Shown here one piece after another: positions 24,636 to 38,569 of a stretch of 64,000 nt of DNA. The position numbers and the translations under genes were made by a program. The number at the start of each line of letters is the position of its first letter. Position 1 is the stretch's first letter. The notes below the pieces were generated by a model, which did no database searches, was not told the DNA's origin, and was given only the letters and a program-made list of their open reading frames with translations. This stretch comes from Circinella minor (lineage: Eukaryota > Mucoromycota > Mucoromycetes > Mucorales > Lichtheimiaceae), in contig JAEPRB010000028.1 of assembly GCA_016758965.1 (NCBI GenBank), forward strand, positions 62,001 to 126,000, read 5' to 3'.

Positions 24636-26708
24636 TATTAATTATTTTTATTATGCATCAAAAAAAAAAAAAAACCAAATAATATAATCAAAGAAAAATT
24701 TACCTTCCAAGATTCAAAACTAACACGTTCAATAATTGTAGGTTGAACAATTTCTTTACCAGGAAATACACCCCAAGTAACAGCATTTTGTGCTTCAGCA
24801 TCATTTACATTAGTAATAAAATCCCCTTTTTGATTAGAAGCATAAAAAGTAACAAAAGGATCCTTTTTCAATCGTTCTAATAATCCATTTAATTGTTTAT
24901 CAGATACAAAACATTCTAAAAATGCTTTTTGATAAACATATCCATTGGCAGGTCCCCATCCATAAACAGGATCTCGACTTGAAACACCATTGACTACAGG
25001 TTGTGAACCTACTGTCCAATAACCATTTCGATTCATTTGAATTAATTGTTGTTGAATAGTATCTGTTTCAGTTTGTAAAGGTTCTTCACACCATGGTAAA
25101 GTATTTAATTGACCAAGAATATATTTTTCAAAAAGTTGTGTAATATCATCAGGTGTCGTTGGATAACCCCATTTAGCAGCTGCTTTTGATGTCTAAAAAT
25201 TCATATAATATATATATATATATATATATCGATCAATTTCAAAAATGTTTTTCTTTTTTTTTTAATCCACTTCATTATATATATATATATTTCCTTACTG
25301 GCAATGGTTGAGTTCCTAAATAAGTATTTTCACCAAATGCAGGAGATCGAGCATCACCATAACGTCCATTAGGAAACTCATCCCAATTTTCAATATGAGA
25401 TGGATCACGGATAGTCATCCAAGGTACTTTTTTCTAAAATATAAATAATTAAAATTAAACATTTTTCCCTTTTTAAATTTTGAGAAACAAAAGGGAAAAA
25501 AAACCAAAATTTAATTTTTACCAAATCGTTGACAGGAGGTTGTTTTGGTGCAACATTTAACTTTTCCAAAATTAATTTAGCTGAACGTTCTAAATTTAAT
25601 GTTGAAATATGAATACCACTTATTCCTAAATCACTTTTTTGAATTTGTTGAATCATATCGACTGCTAAATCAACACCATAATCTTTGACTTTTTGATCAT
25701 CTCCCTATAATATATATGTTCAGTATACCCGACATTTTTTTTGTTCCCTTTTCTTTTTTTTTTTTTTACCTTGATATCATCTAATGCTTCTAAAATAGGT
25801 TTTGGTACTTGAATACCACATAAATTAATAATACGACGGAAACTTTGATAAGTAGGAATAGGCATAATACTTGGTACAATAGGTACATGAATACCCATCG
25901 TACGACACGATTGTACCCATTCTATAAAACTATCCACATTATAAAATAATTGAGTCATAATAAAATCTGCACCACAATCCACTTTTTCTTTAAGGTATTT
26001 TAAATCTTGTGTTTTATCAGGTGTATCTAAATGTCCTTCTGGATAACCTGCTACACCAATACAAAAGTAATCACCATACTGTTGTCTAATATAAGTTACT
26101 AAATCAGATGCATGAGTGAATCCTTGATCGCATGGTGTCCAATATTCTTGATCGCGTGGTGCATCGCCTCGAAGGGCAAGAATATTTTGTATACCAGCCG
26201 CTTTTGCATCCTAAATAAAAAATAAATAATAGTTTTTTTTTTGAGTCCTAATTTTTCTGTAAATAAGTAGAATAAACAATTACCTTAAGTGCACGGTCTA
26301 TTTTGTCTTTACCCATGTTGGTACAAGTTAAATGCATGAGGGTTTCAAAACCATAAACACTTTGTGCTGTTGAACATACTTCGAGTGTACGTTCTTGTGT
26401 AGAACCACCAGCACCCCAAGTACAAGCAATAAAATCAGGTTCAAAACGTGCCATGCGACCCATTCGGTCGAATAAATTGGCAAGACCCTAATGATTTAAT
26501 ATATATATATATATACATACATATATAGATTATTAAGTATACGAAAAAAAAAAAAAAAAAAGACCGCGTAAAAAAAGAAAAAAATAAATAAATAAATAAA
26601 TAAAAAAGGGTTGTCTCATACAGCGTCCGTCTTTGGAGGAAAGAATTCAAATGAATAACTCAATCGTTTTTCGTCATGAGCTTGTTGTAGTTTTTGAGTG
26701 AGTTTCAT
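24438..26708 (-). CDS. MET13: methylenetetrahydrofolate reductase
   Basis: Seven exons (26622-26708, 26284-26487, 25770-26210, 25522-25704, 25299-25433, 24704-25192, 24438-24599), all joining in phase 0, give 566 residues. The catalytic TIM-barrel half shows FEFFPPKT, TWGAGGST, LHLTCTNM, LRGDAP, GVAGYPEGH and DFIMTQLFYN. The C-terminal regulatory half shows SQPVVNGVSSRDPVYGWGP. The enzyme reduces 5,10-methylene- to 5-methyltetrahydrofolate for methionine synthesis, using FAD. Yeast has two paralogues, MET12 and MET13, and I cannot tell which is the closer match; the symbol marks the family. The intron between exons 6 and 7 contains a long TA run. All exon lengths are multiples of three, so skipping an exon would not shift the frame. 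Confidence 0.95.
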
Positions 26709-26901
26709 ATTACGAAAAAAAAAAAAAAAAAAAAAAAAAGAAAAGAAAAATGTGTCTGTATGTAATCCAACTTTCAAACTTTAAAAAATTAAGATCATCT
26801 CGATTTTTCTCCCCCCCACTGGGCCCTTTTTTTTTTTTGTCGCAACTTTAAAAAAAAAAAAGGTTGACAGGTTTCTTTTTTAATAATGAAAAAGATTTTT
26901 T

Positions 26902-27429
26902 TTATCTTTTTTTATAATGATCGTTATTACTATGATGACTCCTATTTTTAGTTAGTTTACTATGATCATCGTTATTGTTTCTAGATGGTTTACGAAATAA
27001 TTTTTGTCTTTCACCCATGGCTTTATATCTATTTTCTTCTTGTCTTTGTGCAATTTCATGTGTAGGTATAAATTTGGATTTAACAATACGTCGTACAGCT
27101 TCTTGTGAAATTGAAAACTTTTCAGATAATGCAGGTATATCATAGTGTTCAGGTGACTACACATTATAATTTCATTCAGTCGTTACTATGGGTAATCCAG
27201 CTTTTTGAAAAAAAAAAAAATATTCTTATTATTCTTATTATTATTTTACCATGGCATAAAGATCACGTAGTTGATTCATAGCAATACGAGATAACCGTTT
27301 TTTGGGTTGCCATTTATTTTGTTGTTCATTGGACATGTTTCTTATTATACAATGATTAATTCCATTTCTTGATGGTTGTTGACATAATAATCGAAAACAA
27401 CTCATGGATCGTTGTTGTATGGATTGCAT
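26902..27429 (-). CDS. RRG9: Rrg9/neugrin-like mitochondrial protein
   Basis: Exons 27250-27429 and 26902-27156 (intron 93 nt, phase 0) give 144 residues. The core RLSRIAMNQLRDLYAM, then SEKFSISQEAVRRIVKSKF, matches the neugrin/Rrg9 pattern in which a helix-turn-helix-like segment ends in R-R-I-L-K-S-K-F. The first 30 residues are rich in Arg, Ser and Cys and lack acids, as expected of a mitochondrial targeting peptide. The tail is His/Asn/Lys-rich. Yeast Rrg9 is needed for respiratory growth and mitochondrial genome maintenance; human neugrin acts in mitochondrial ribosomal RNA metabolism. The protein is shorter than yeast Rrg9. Confidence 0.75.
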
Positions 27430-27520
27430 TATAAAAATTTAAGAAGAGTTTTTTTTATTTCTTTTTTGGTTAAGAGAGAGGAGGGGTTAAAAAAAACACC
27501 GACTACCACTTTTTTTTTAT

Positions 27521-29119
27521 TTACAGTGATGGATTTACTTTTTTTTTTTTTTGTTTTTTTTTTACATCAACAATTCTTCTACTTAAAACAGCAGCAATAA
27601 TAGCCATTAAACCACCAAAGAAAAGAACAATTGTTACTCCCATTGTATCTTCTTTTTTTTTTTTACTATTGAATGGTTCATCTACTTGTTCTTGTGATTG
27701 AATATGATTTACAATAGCAAAAATTATAGCTGCAAGAAAACTAACAAGAAATTGTGGAAATACCACATACATGTTAAGTACACCAAGTACCATGCCTGCA
27801 TCATATTTTTTTGTTTTATCATTTTCATTCATATCGAATGATGATTCTGTGAATGATGATGATGATACTATGTTTGTTGTTGTTGTTGTAGCGCCATAAT
27901 GACTGTTATTGCTTATTGTCCTTTGCCGACTACTATGATTATGACTGGTGCCTCCTTGTTCTTCAAATGATACACCCTTATTATTATTATTATCCAAATT
28001 CAATATATTACTATTATTATCGACACCAACCACCTGATCTTGTTCTTGTTCTTGTATATTTTGTTTATTTTCAACCACGAGATATTCTCCCACGAGAGCA
28101 AACGGAATCCACATAGCACAAGCAAATGGAATACCCATTAGACCAAGTAATAAAGTTGCACCTGTTACTGTACGTACAAATACAGTAGATAATAAAGCCA
28201 TAGCAGATATGATATGTGATAAAGTATATGTATTTTTTAATGAAATGAATCCATGCGCAGTCAATGTGGGTAATACAGTTCCAGCAATCACAGCAATGAT
28301 AGCATATAATAATAATGCAAAAGATCCTGCACGTGCTCCTTTATCCCAAGATTCAGGACTTTCCATTTCATGTGTATCGAAATAAATATCAGAAACCCAC
28401 GTTGTACTAAATATAAAATGGAATTAGTTTTAAATGTATGAATATAAAAATATATTATTATTTTTTTATTTAAATACCTGTAAAATAAGAATGGAAACCA
28501 TCCCATCCAAGCAAAGAAAATGACATTACAAAGTTTTTGAATAGATGATTGTAATTGTCTAAAAGCATGCCAAATATATATAAATACTTGATACCAAGGT
28601 CTATTGAAAAAAAAAAAGAATATTAGTGTTCATCCTCTTGAATACTTTTTTTTTAAAAAAAAAATCTATTTATCCACATTTTTCATCATTTCTCCTTGGT
28701 TGTAAAAAAAAAAAAAAAGAAAAACTTTACTCTGATGACTCATCTTGTGTTTTTTCATAAGGAACTTCATTGACAGCGAAACATGTTACAGCCATAGAAG
28801 AAATAAATACAATGACACCTGCTGTACAAAAGGCTTCCATTTGTGATTTACCCAATCCAGGAATATATTTAACCAAATCAATAAATCCAATAAAATAACC
28901 AAATACATTTGTAATATTTTGAGTATTACTTGCAAATGCATTAGCCGTATCTTGTTGAAAAATCGGAAAAATATCAAGAATAAGGGATCGACACGATGCT
29001 TGAACTGCATTTAAAGAAAAATCCAATATATAAAATGCAATCACTGCTATTGTAATTGCTAAATTTTTATTCTATGGATAACTTGAATTAAAAAACATTA
29101 TCCTATATATATGTATTAA

Positions 29120-29150
<31 letters not shown>

Positions 29151-29872
29151 TAATGTAAGATGGGTGTGGCACTTACCCAATTAGAATCTGTTGTAATAAT
29201 GGATGAAATTTGTTTCGAATAAGCGACACAGAGTAAGGATAGACAAACAAGTATACCACCACCAATCATAAATGGTCTTCGTCGTCCTAATCTAGATGTA
29301 TGTTTATCACTCCATGCTCCAACAAGCTAATAAAATAATAAATTATTAGGTTAAATATTCTACTTTTATTTTTTTATTTTTTTAAAAAAAAGAGACTTAC
29401 TGGTTGAACAATCAAACCTAATTATATAATGTATAAAGTATATATGAGGATAAAGTGAGAGAGTAAAAAAAAAAAAAAAAAGATTACGTGATAAGTTTTC
29501 ATCATTTGTTAAACAAAATCTTTTTTTTTTACGTACCTGATAAAGGACCAGCTAACCAAACACAAGCAGTTAATTCTTTTGATAGATCTAAGGATAAAAG
29601 ATAAGGTGTACCATACCTGTGTACGTATCCAATGCATATTGGGTTACTCAGTATTTAAAAAATAAAAAAAAAAAGAAATTATAACTCTACATACGCTAGT
29701 TCAACCGTCCCTAAAATAACAGAGATATTAGATATAAGATGTGGTAACACTAAAAATAATAATATAACTTACATGTAAACTGAATGGCAACCATACAAAA
29801 TGTCCCTAAAAATAATTGAAGAAAGGAAGCTTTAGGTCTTGTATCAAAGACATCCATATCCAATGTCCCCAT
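27521..29872 (-). CDS. GPH/SUT-type sugar:proton symporter
   Basis: Eight exons: 29773-29872, 29695-29710, 29537-29616, 29401-29417, 29177-29326, 28731-29071, 28478-28600 and 27521-28406. All phases agree, giving 570 residues. Features of the sucrose-transporter branch of the glycoside-pentoside-hexuronide family are the N-terminal W-T-V-E-L-A-Y-G-T-P-Y-L, the loop GAWSDKHTSRLGRRRPFM, and AWMGWFPFLFY before an extracellular-type W-V-S-D-I-Y-F. About twelve membrane helices are expected. A hydrophilic Asn/Gln-rich central loop (EEQGGTSHNHSSRQR region) interrupts the C-terminal half. Exons 2 and 4 are only 16 and 17 nt. Fission yeast Sut1 is the best characterised fungal relative, carrying sucrose and maltose. 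The substrate here is unproven. Confidence 0.88.
29121..29147. repeat. (GA)n microsatellite in a transporter intron
   Basis: About 13 GA units on the plus strand. On the transcribed strand this is a CT run inside the intron 29072-29176, upstream of the acceptor. Confidence 0.85.
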
Positions 29873-30185
29873 TGTATTCTTATTTTGATGCGCGGGAAAG
29901 GAAAGAAAAGAAAGAAAGAGAAAGAAAGAAAGAAGTGTGTGTGTGTATGTTTATATGGTCAAACATAAAATCTTTTTATTCTCTGTGTAACTTGGATGAA
30001 CTTGTTACAAAATATCACCTGGTCATATCAAATTCAAAGCATTATAATATTCTTTCTTAAACAATATGTTTCAAAGTGTTTAATGGAGTTTGGGGGGGGA
30101 GGCTTTGTTTATATAATCTAGTTAGTTCATATATAACTATATTTCCTTTCCATTTGACAAGTAAAAAAAAAAAAAACTTTATTAA
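29873..30185. other. short spacer between tandem minus-strand genes
   Basis: 313 nt between the PheRS stop and the transporter start. A purine-rich stretch at 29889-29940 (GAAAG repeats) abuts the transporter start and may be its leader or promoter. A 9-nt G run lies at 30091-30101. No coding sequence seen. Confidence 0.5.
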
Positions 30186-31882
<1,697 letters not shown>

Positions 31883-32173
31883 TCTTTTTTTTTCTGCCCT
31901 TTTGGCTAGGGGTTAAAAAAAAAAAAAAAACAAACAATAAAGTTTTTCGGAACATGGAGAGGTTTTTTTTTTTTTCCCATCTACGTATCAATTTCCATAA
32001 ATGGATTGAATAACCTAAAATCGTTCGAACCCTTTTTTTTTTTTTTTTTCACCTTACTTCTTCTCAACTCTCACTCACTCTTTTTCTCTTTTCTTTTCTC
32101 TTTCTCTCTCTCTCTCTTTTTTTTTTTTTTTTTTTTTCCCGCGCTCCCACTTTTTATTTTTAAAAAAGAAAAA
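31883..32173. promoter_or_regulatory. short bidirectional promoter, PheRS / DERA
   Basis: 291 nt between divergent start codons. It holds strong polypyrimidine runs (32030-32150, including CT repeats and a 20-nt T run) directly upstream of the DERA start, and A/T runs toward the PheRS start. No canonical TATA element was seen; such pyrimidine-rich leaders recur before other plus-strand genes here. Confidence 0.5.
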
Positions 32174-32965
32174 ATGACCAAGATTAATGTTGAAACACTT
32201 GATTATACTCAACTTGCCAAAGTATTTGACCATGCCATTTTAAAACCTGAACAAACGACTCAAGATGTTGAAAAAGGGTGTCAACTTGCACTTGAATATG
32301 ATACCAAATCAGTTTGTGTTAAACCTTGTGATGTAAAACAAGCAAGTGACATTTTAAAAGGATCCAATGTTCTTGTGGGTACTGTTATATCTTTTCCTCA
32401 TGGAAATTCACCAACAAGTGCTAAACTAGCTGAAGCTTTACAAGCAATAGAAGACGGTGCTATTGAATTGGATGTAGTGATCAATATTGGTCACTTAAAA
32501 TCGGGTCTTTATGATGAATGTCAAAAAGAATTAGAAACTATTATTAAAACTTGTAAAGCTAAAAATTCAAATGTTATTTTTAAAATTATATTTGAAAATG
32601 CTTATTTAACTAAAGAAGAAATTATAAAAGCATGTCAAATTACTGAAGCGGCAGGTGCAGAATTTGTCAAGGTAAAAAAAAAAAAAAAAAGAAAAGAAAG
32701 AAGAGTGGTGATGTGAATAATAATAAACTAAATAATTTTTATTTTATTTATTTAGACATCCACTGGATTCGCTTCTTCAGGTGCTACTTTTGATGATATT
32801 GAATTAATGCGTTCAAATGTTTCAGATCATATTGAAGTGAAAGCTTCAGGTGGTATCAAGACATTAGATCAAGTAATTACATTTTTACAAAAAGGTGTTA
32901 CTCGATGTGGATCTTCTTCTACTGATCAAATTCTTGAAGAATTTAAAAAGAGAAAACAACAATAA
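32174..32965 (+). CDS. deoC: deoxyribose-phosphate aldolase
   Basis: Exons 32174-32671 and 32756-32965 (84-nt intron, phase 0) give 235 residues. Markers are FDHAILKP near the start, VGTVISFPHG, DVVINIG, FKIIFENAYLT, the Schiff-base motif F-V-K-T-S-T-G-F and the second active-site Lys in EVKASGGIKT. The enzyme cleaves 2-deoxyribose-5-phosphate to glyceraldehyde-3-phosphate and acetaldehyde in deoxynucleoside salvage. The start was placed at the MTKIN methionine following a purine-rich leader, because the upstream open frame is a poly-Phe/Ser artefact of the pyrimidine tract. The intron falls immediately after the Schiff-base lysine codon. Confidence 0.95.
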
Positions 32966-33664
32966 TTATATATATACTATTTCAGAATTCAATAAATTTT
33001 TATACCTGGTATATTTTTCTTACTATCTAATTTTTCTTTTAATATATATATATAGTATATAGTATATATAATTAGTAGGTTACCTTGTAAATCAATTTTA
33101 TTCTTAAATAGTCTATGTTATATAATACTTTTGCATGATTTTTTTTTATTCAAATGGCTTTTTTTGTTTAATCCACCGATTACCCGATTGAGTACCAGAA
33201 TAAAAAGTGAAAGGGGAAAAAGCACGTTCCTTTTTTTTTAGCGGAATAAAACAAATTACTTGTAAAAAATAAAATTGGTTTTGATGTGATACAATAAAGA
33301 AGTATAGATGGTAATGATTGTTTGTTAAATAATAGCAAATCATTTTTCGTTATATTGATGCTTCGTACTTGTGTTCATCGGATAAAATAGATGACTTGAA
33401 TCAATGGGATATACTGTATTTTGTTGGTTTCAACCTTTTTCTCCGCTAAAATGGCAAAAAGGAAAAGAAGGTACAGAAGTTCTAAAGAAAGAGGGAAACG
33501 ATGAAAGTGAGGCGTAAACGGCATCTTCCTCTCTTAAAAAAAAAAAAAAAACCTCGTTCTTTCTTTTTTTGTTTCCTTTCTTTAACTTTCTTTTTTTTTT
33601 TTATTTTGTTGACTTTTGTCGTATTTAAATTGTTATATTTATTCTTCTCAATTCAAACTTTTCA
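32966..33664. other. intergenic spacer, DERA to MFS transporter
   Basis: About 700 nt. The first part is AT-rich 3' flank with a TA run (33041-33069); the last 130 nt are pyrimidine-rich and serve as the likely promoter or leader of the MFS gene. A minus-strand open stretch at 33146-33343 has no support. Confidence 0.5.
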
Positions 33665-35573
33665 ATGAATATATCATCAAAAGATAATGTTGTCAAGGAA
33701 AAACAAATAGGTTCAAGTCAAGAAGAACAAAGACAAGATGTTGATCAACAACAACAACAAGAAAAAGATGAAACTATTTCACTTGGATTTAGAGATAATG
33801 ATAATTCATTTACATATGAAGCAGAAGAAAAGGTCCGACGGTAAGATTCTTTTTAGTTAATAACATCTTTTTTCTTTTTAAATAACTATAATAGAATAAT
33901 ACGTTATTTTAGTAAAGTAGATTTTCATGTTTTACCAGTACTTCTTCTTGCTGAATTAGTAGCACGTTATGGACAGTAAGTTTATTTTTATTTTCTGTAA
34001 TTCAATATATAATTCTAGAAATTCTTTAATTTATTTATTTATTTTATTTATTTATTTTAGTTTAGTAGTATCAAATGCTAAATTAGGTGGACTTTTAGAA
34101 GATTTAAATATGACAGAAAGTCAATATCGATGGGCATTATCTGCTTATTATTTTGCTTTTGTTATACTTAATATACCTATTACAATTCTTTTTCGAAGAT
34201 GGAAACCATCTATTTTTATGACGCTTCTTATATTGTAAGTAAGAGAGTCTTTTGTTAACAACAATTTATTTTGACTCCCCAAATTTTATATTCATTTTTT
34301 TTTCTTTTTTTTTTTTTGTCATTTAGTTCATGGGGTGTATTAGGAATGTCTACTGCTGCAACTAAAGATTTTCCTGGATTTCTTATATGTCGTATTATGT
34401 TTGGTACAACTGAAGCAGGTAATAATAATAATAATAATAATAATCATGTTTTAAAACTTTTATTATATAATCTAAATAATACTTAATTTTATAGTGTATA
34501 GTCCAATACAAAAGTAAGGGTTTCACAAAAATTAATGCTGATCTACGTACTTGAACCTTCTTTTTGTTTTTTAAAAAAACAAGAAAAAATGCATTATATT
34601 TTACGTAGATATTATATTTCACTTTGGTATAAAAGAAATGAGTATGCTCAACGTCAAGGTTTTACAGCAGTTGTTACAACATTAGGTGGTGCTTCAGTAG
34701 GATTGATTGCATTTGGTGTTAGTCATATGCCAACAAATCGTTTAAATACTTGGCAATGGTAAATAAAGATTAAAACTTTTTTTTATATATTTATTTATTT
34801 ATTTATTTAAGGCTGATAAAATAAAATAAATAAAAAAGGATGTGTATTATATTTGGTGCACCCTCTATTCTACTTGCATGTATTGCATTATTTCATATTC
34901 CAGATAAACCTGAAACAGCAAAATTTCTTACTAAAAATGAACGACAAATTGAAACAGAAAGAATAAAACTTGGTAAATATAAATAATAAGTACATATAAA
35001 TTACGTATAAATAGTATAATATAATTAATTAATTAATTAATTAATTTATAGATCAAGGTGCTGCTCATGATCAAACTTGGTCATGGTCTCAAGTACAAAC
35101 AGTTCTTACTGATTGGAAAGCATATTATTTTGCTATTATATATTGTCTTACTGGTATTTCTGGTTCTGGTGTTAAATTAGCTTTACCATCTATTATTGAT
35201 GGTATGGGTGATTGGTCACCAGATGTATCTCAAGCACTTACAACACCTCCTTACATTTTAGCTTCTATTGTTATTCTTATAGCATCTTATTATTCAGGTA
35301 TTTCTATTTATTTATTTATTTATTTATTTTGTTTCATAATAATACATTGTTTATTTACTTGACAAAAAAAAAAAAAAAAAAAAACAGATCGTGTATTTGA
35401 ACGGGCTTATTTTTTACTTGGAGCCAATTTTATGGCACTTATTGGATTTATTATGATCATGTTTGTACCTGATCAATATATTTGGCCAAGATACATTGGA
35501 ACTTGTATTTTAGTAGCATCCACGGTAAATAATAATATATATAATACTAACTGAATAAATTAGTATCATTCTA

Positions 35574-35604
<31 letters not shown>

Positions 35605-35951
35605 TATAGCGAGTTGATAATTCTATTCGATCAGCTTGGTATACCAGTAATTTTTGTGGACTTACAAGACGAGCAGTTGCATCTGGTGTTATTTATACAA
35701 TTCATGCTATTGGAAATGCTCTTGGTGGTCAAATTTATTTTGATCCACCCAATTATCGTAAAGGACATACCATTGCTATTTGCGTTGTCATTTTACAATC
35801 AATTATGATTTTAGGACTTCGAATTATTTTTAAACGTATTAACAAAAAACGAGATAAAATGACAGTAGAAGAAAAAGAACGTTATCTTGCAAAATATAAT
35901 AATCCAGGTCATATTGGTGATAGACATCCTGATTTTAGATATGCATTATAA
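33665..35951 (+). CDS. MFS transporter, Dal5/Tna1-type anion:cation symporter family
   Basis: Ten exons: 33665-33840, 33913-33975, 34061-34234, 34327-34418, 34495-34513, 34609-34758, 34839-34972, 35052-35297, 35388-35524 and 35610-35951. They join in consistent phases to give 510 residues. The order fits fungal allantoate/nicotinate permeases: VLLLAELVARYG in the first helix, NIPITILFRRWKPS after the second, FLICRIMFGTTEA, then YYISLWYKRNEYAQRQ, a cytosolic LTKNERQIETERI loop, SAWYTSNFCGLTRRAV and a C-terminal tail. The 60-residue N-terminus is Gln/Glu-rich and cytosolic. Exon 5 is 19 nt. The acceptor chosen at 34837-34838 is A-rich, and a pyrimidine-richer AG at 34810-34811 would stop translation at once. 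The substrate is not known. Confidence 0.88.
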
Positions 35952-36078
35952 TTATTAAAATAATTTACATATACACATACATTCACACATACACACACAA
36001 ATAATACATGCATTTATACATTTTATACCTTATCATAAAAACTTTTATATTTCAATTCATTTTTCTTTATCATGTGCC

Positions 36079-36114
<36 letters not shown>

Positions 36115-38569
36115 AATATATATATATATTATTTATTTTCTATTCATTTCATGTAATCTTTACTATCATTCTTTATAATAATAATAATAATATTAAAATT
36201 ATTCTAATACTCCTTTTTTTCTATATTTTACATTTCAACTCACTCTGTTTTTTCCTGCTTTCATTTAGACTTTTTGTACTATATTATAAAAAAGCTATAT
36301 ATATATATATATATATACGTAACCTAAATCACAAGTTTGATATATGTAACTCAACATGGACCATTATTGACTTTATATATATATCATATCATGTAATTAT
36401 AATTATTACATCATTACTGTGAGGTTATATCTTAATTTTACTAAATACTTTTAATATTGTGCTCTGTTGCTACTGTATACGTAATAATATGAATTATAAA
36501 TTGTTTTATATATTATAATTGTGAATCTTTGTTTATGTATCAGCACTGCTCCATTAGTATAATTTTGTAATTGTTACAAAAAGAATGAATATATTACAAT
36601 AAGTATATGGTATTGTATGATGACACAATGCTTCTGAAATGCACACATTTACCTACTTTTCTTTTTCCAACTCAAGAATAAGTCGCGCCATATTTATATG
36701 TCGGTAATAAAAATTATTTAATATTAGTAATGCTTTTATGTGGCGCACAGATTTATTTACCTAGTACGTAGTCCACCAATATTTATATATATATATATAT
36801 ATATACTAGTTTAATACCTATTACGTATTGTCATGTATATCGAATCAATAATCATGATAAGAGGCTGTTTTTCCTTCTAAAGTAAAAAATATTCAAAAAA
36901 TTTAGAAAAGGAAATAAAATACAAGCTCGACCAGGTGTTCACTAACCTATATAACTTTCTTGTGTTATGTCAGATATTATGATTAATTCGATGATTTATT
37001 TATTTTTTCATAATACACCAAAATATATTATTGTATGATGCTTTTTTTTTTTACTTCTTGTACAGAGTCATAGAGTTAAACAAAAAATCAATATAAATAT
37101 TAACTATATTATAAATAACATAATAACATGGTAAATGTTAACAGACCATATATATATATATATATATATATTCTCTATTCCCATGTTATCTAATGAATTT
37201 ATAGTTTGTATAACTCTGCTTATGTTAACATCTCACCAGCCTCCATTTACTATTCTCAAAGGTCTCGATATTAAATAGCTTATTTGATACGTACATGGGA
37301 CATGTACAACATCGATCTTTTTTTTTTATGTATATGATTCTTGTTTGAATAAACGATAGATAATCATTCATTATTACAACCTGATTAACAAGGAGAGAGG
37401 AAAATATATTATTGTCCATAGCTATAGTTTTTTTTTTCTTTGTTATTCTGTACAATGATCAATTTTTGAATGGATTTATATTCATATTAACACATGTAAT
37501 TTCATGTATGTACTTTTAATTGTGGTGTGGCGCTGTATTGTGTCACATTTCAGTAGGTAACAAACATTTATGTTGTGTGACATGGCACTTTTATTATTAG
37601 ACCAGAAAAAAAAATCCCTCTTTTTAGGTGGCTATTATTAAGCTTAAAAAAAAAAAAAAGTCATTTTACGTATATTATTTATGAATTGGAATTTGTTATT
37701 AGATTGTAATATTGAACAAGTTAGTTATTATTCTAGAAGCTAAAGGAAACTCACCAAAACTTCTTAAAATAAAATAAGCTTCTTTGTAAAGTTCGTTCCA
37801 TTTATTCAAGTAATAATTATATAACCTGCTGATTGATCAAAATATGAATAATTATATCATAAAACATTTTAAATTGAAACAAAGTCATTTATTACTTTTT
37901 CATGACTTTTCTACAAAAAGTTACCATGTATAATATCATTACCGGATTGTTCTTTAATGAATAATATCCTGATCTGATAATTATATCGACCAGCTAATAT
38001 TATATCCTTTTTCTTGGCAAAGTTTGATCATGTTCTTGTAAAGTTCAATTAGTCTTTTTTTTTTTTTTTTTTTTTTTTACCCATATTGCGGGAACGAAAA
38101 ACCTGTTTTATATATATATATATATATTGTAGAAAAGCATAGTCATATGCTTAGTACTGAGTATAATACCAACCGTAGCCCCCGCAGTACACTGAAAACC
38201 AATTGTGAAGGCCCCAAGTCATTCATTTGATATGAGTACGCATGAAAGGATATCATCATACCTACTGCGTAATTATTTTTCTTCAATTAACTGTAATTAA
38301 TAATTACTTAGTTGTCTTTGATTTATAACAAAAAAAAAAAAAATGGGCTATTTTTAAGGGAAAAGTCTGTGGCCACTTATTCGGCTTAGCAAGTTCACAA
38401 GTTTTTTTTAATTTTAACACTTGAACTCTTTCCTTTTTCTTTCTTTCTTTCTTTGTCTTTTAATTTCACTGGTGGTAAAAATCCCTTCTCAATTTTTTTT
38501 TTTTTTTGAACTACTTATATATAATTAAATAATAATCCATAATATAAAAAATAGTCTCTATAGTTTATT
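35952..38569. other. long AT-rich spacer
   Basis: 2.6 kb without supported genes. It holds TA runs, a CT run (36084-36112), a 21-nt T run (38057-38078) and several TACGTA palindromes. The last 170 nt contain CTTT repeats and a T run and are the likely promoter of the next gene. Confidence 0.5.
36084..36112 (+). repeat. (CT)n microsatellite
   Basis: About 14 CT units in the 3' flank of the MFS transporter gene. Confidence 0.8.

Noticed and set aside
32006..32173. N-terminal Phe/Ser-rich extension of the aldolase
   Set aside because: It translates the polypyrimidine promoter or leader; the aldolase fold starts at MTKIN and needs no extension.
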